From Thermosynechococcus sp. NK55a (GTDB lineage Bacteria > Cyanobacteriota > Cyanobacteriia > Thermosynechococcales > Thermosynechococcaceae), in NCBI RefSeq assembly GCF_000505665.1, contig NC_023033.1, positions 868,001 through 932,000 of the forward strand: DNA of 64,000 bases, given 5' to 3'. Within the stretch, counting starts at the first letter, position 1, and each line of letters starts with the position of its first letter. Position numbers and translations under genes: made by a program. Below, one piece after another: positions 63,954-64,000 of the stretch. The notes below the pieces were generated by a model. The model searched no databases. It was given only the letters and a program-made list of their open reading frames with translations, and was not told the origin of the DNA.

Positions 63954-64000
63954 ATGGAACCGAATCCCAATCGTCAGCCGGTCGAACTGAATCGCACCTC
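63954..64000 (+). CDS. psbL: Photosystem II protein PsbL, cut by the window edge
   Basis: ATG 63954 follows GGAGG (63941-63945) and reads MEPNPNRQPVELNRTS before the window ends. This is the conserved N-terminus of PsbL, a single-helix photosystem II protein near the QA site. The remaining about 22 residues and probably psbJ lie beyond 64000. Confidence 0.93.
   Translation, partial: MEPNPNRQPVELNRT

Overview
The window comes from a cyanobacterium, most likely a thermophilic Thermosynechococcus-type strain. The evidence is a full oxygenic-photosynthesis set (rbcL-rbcX-rbcS, psbB-psbT, psbE-psbF-psbL, chlI, chlG, ycf3, ycf54, ftrV), very frequent GCGATCGC (HIP1) palindromes inside and between genes, and the type of gene fusions present. 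The genus is my inference from gene content and order, not a database result. Genes are packed tightly on both strands, with several 1-4 bp stop/start or stop/stop overlaps.

Layout. 1-740: two decayed genes, a fragment of alpha-glucan phosphorylase and a HEPN/HepT-like gene broken by a nonsense codon. 753-12385: an FHA-ABC exporter, a glycogen debranching enzyme, an acyl-CoA synthetase/acetyltransferase fusion, purK, a propeller-like membrane-anchored protein, a DUF2103 protein and a peptide-type ABC permease. 12654-20040: ssb, an FHA-fused penicillin-binding protein, an iron-type ABC ATPase, two membrane proteins of unknown role, glucokinase and purC. 20183-26002: a RodZ-like protein next to an AAA/WD40 giant, ycf54, and a Rpn-type nuclease-like gene carrying sixteen 12-bp repeats. 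26131-32023: fabG, valS and the convergent rbcLXS operon. 32436-40501: a ribosome-assembly GTPase, a decayed gene, chlI, an RRM protein with a frameshift, cbiT-rsmI, cofG, ftrV, a CHAD protein and sodB. 40693-49150: phosphoglucomutase, a sugar symporter, folP, a structured mobile-element-like scrap, an ExbD-like/gatC/ycf3 cluster, a usp-DUF4129-DUF4350 cluster and a ferredoxin. 49340-64000: psbB-psbT, a double phosphatase, a dihydroorotase-like protein with altered metal ligands, fumC, hisH, an FHA-PrsW protein, tRNA-Ala(GGC), a decayed coiled-coil gene, a pseudouridine synthase, chlG, a CHASE2-Ser/Thr kinase and psbEFL.

How the genes fit together. Carbon fixation and storage are well represented (RuBisCO with its RbcX chaperone, debranching enzyme, phosphoglucomutase, glucokinase), as are photosystem II and chlorophyll synthesis. 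A second theme is phosphothreonine signalling: four FHA domains sit in three membrane proteins (exporter, cell-wall synthase, PrsW-type protease), and one membrane Ser/Thr kinase carries five LPET-type repeats in its linker. Several loci are in visible decay (1-740, 33336-33728, 57986-58322) or show a single-base frame change (35448-35453).
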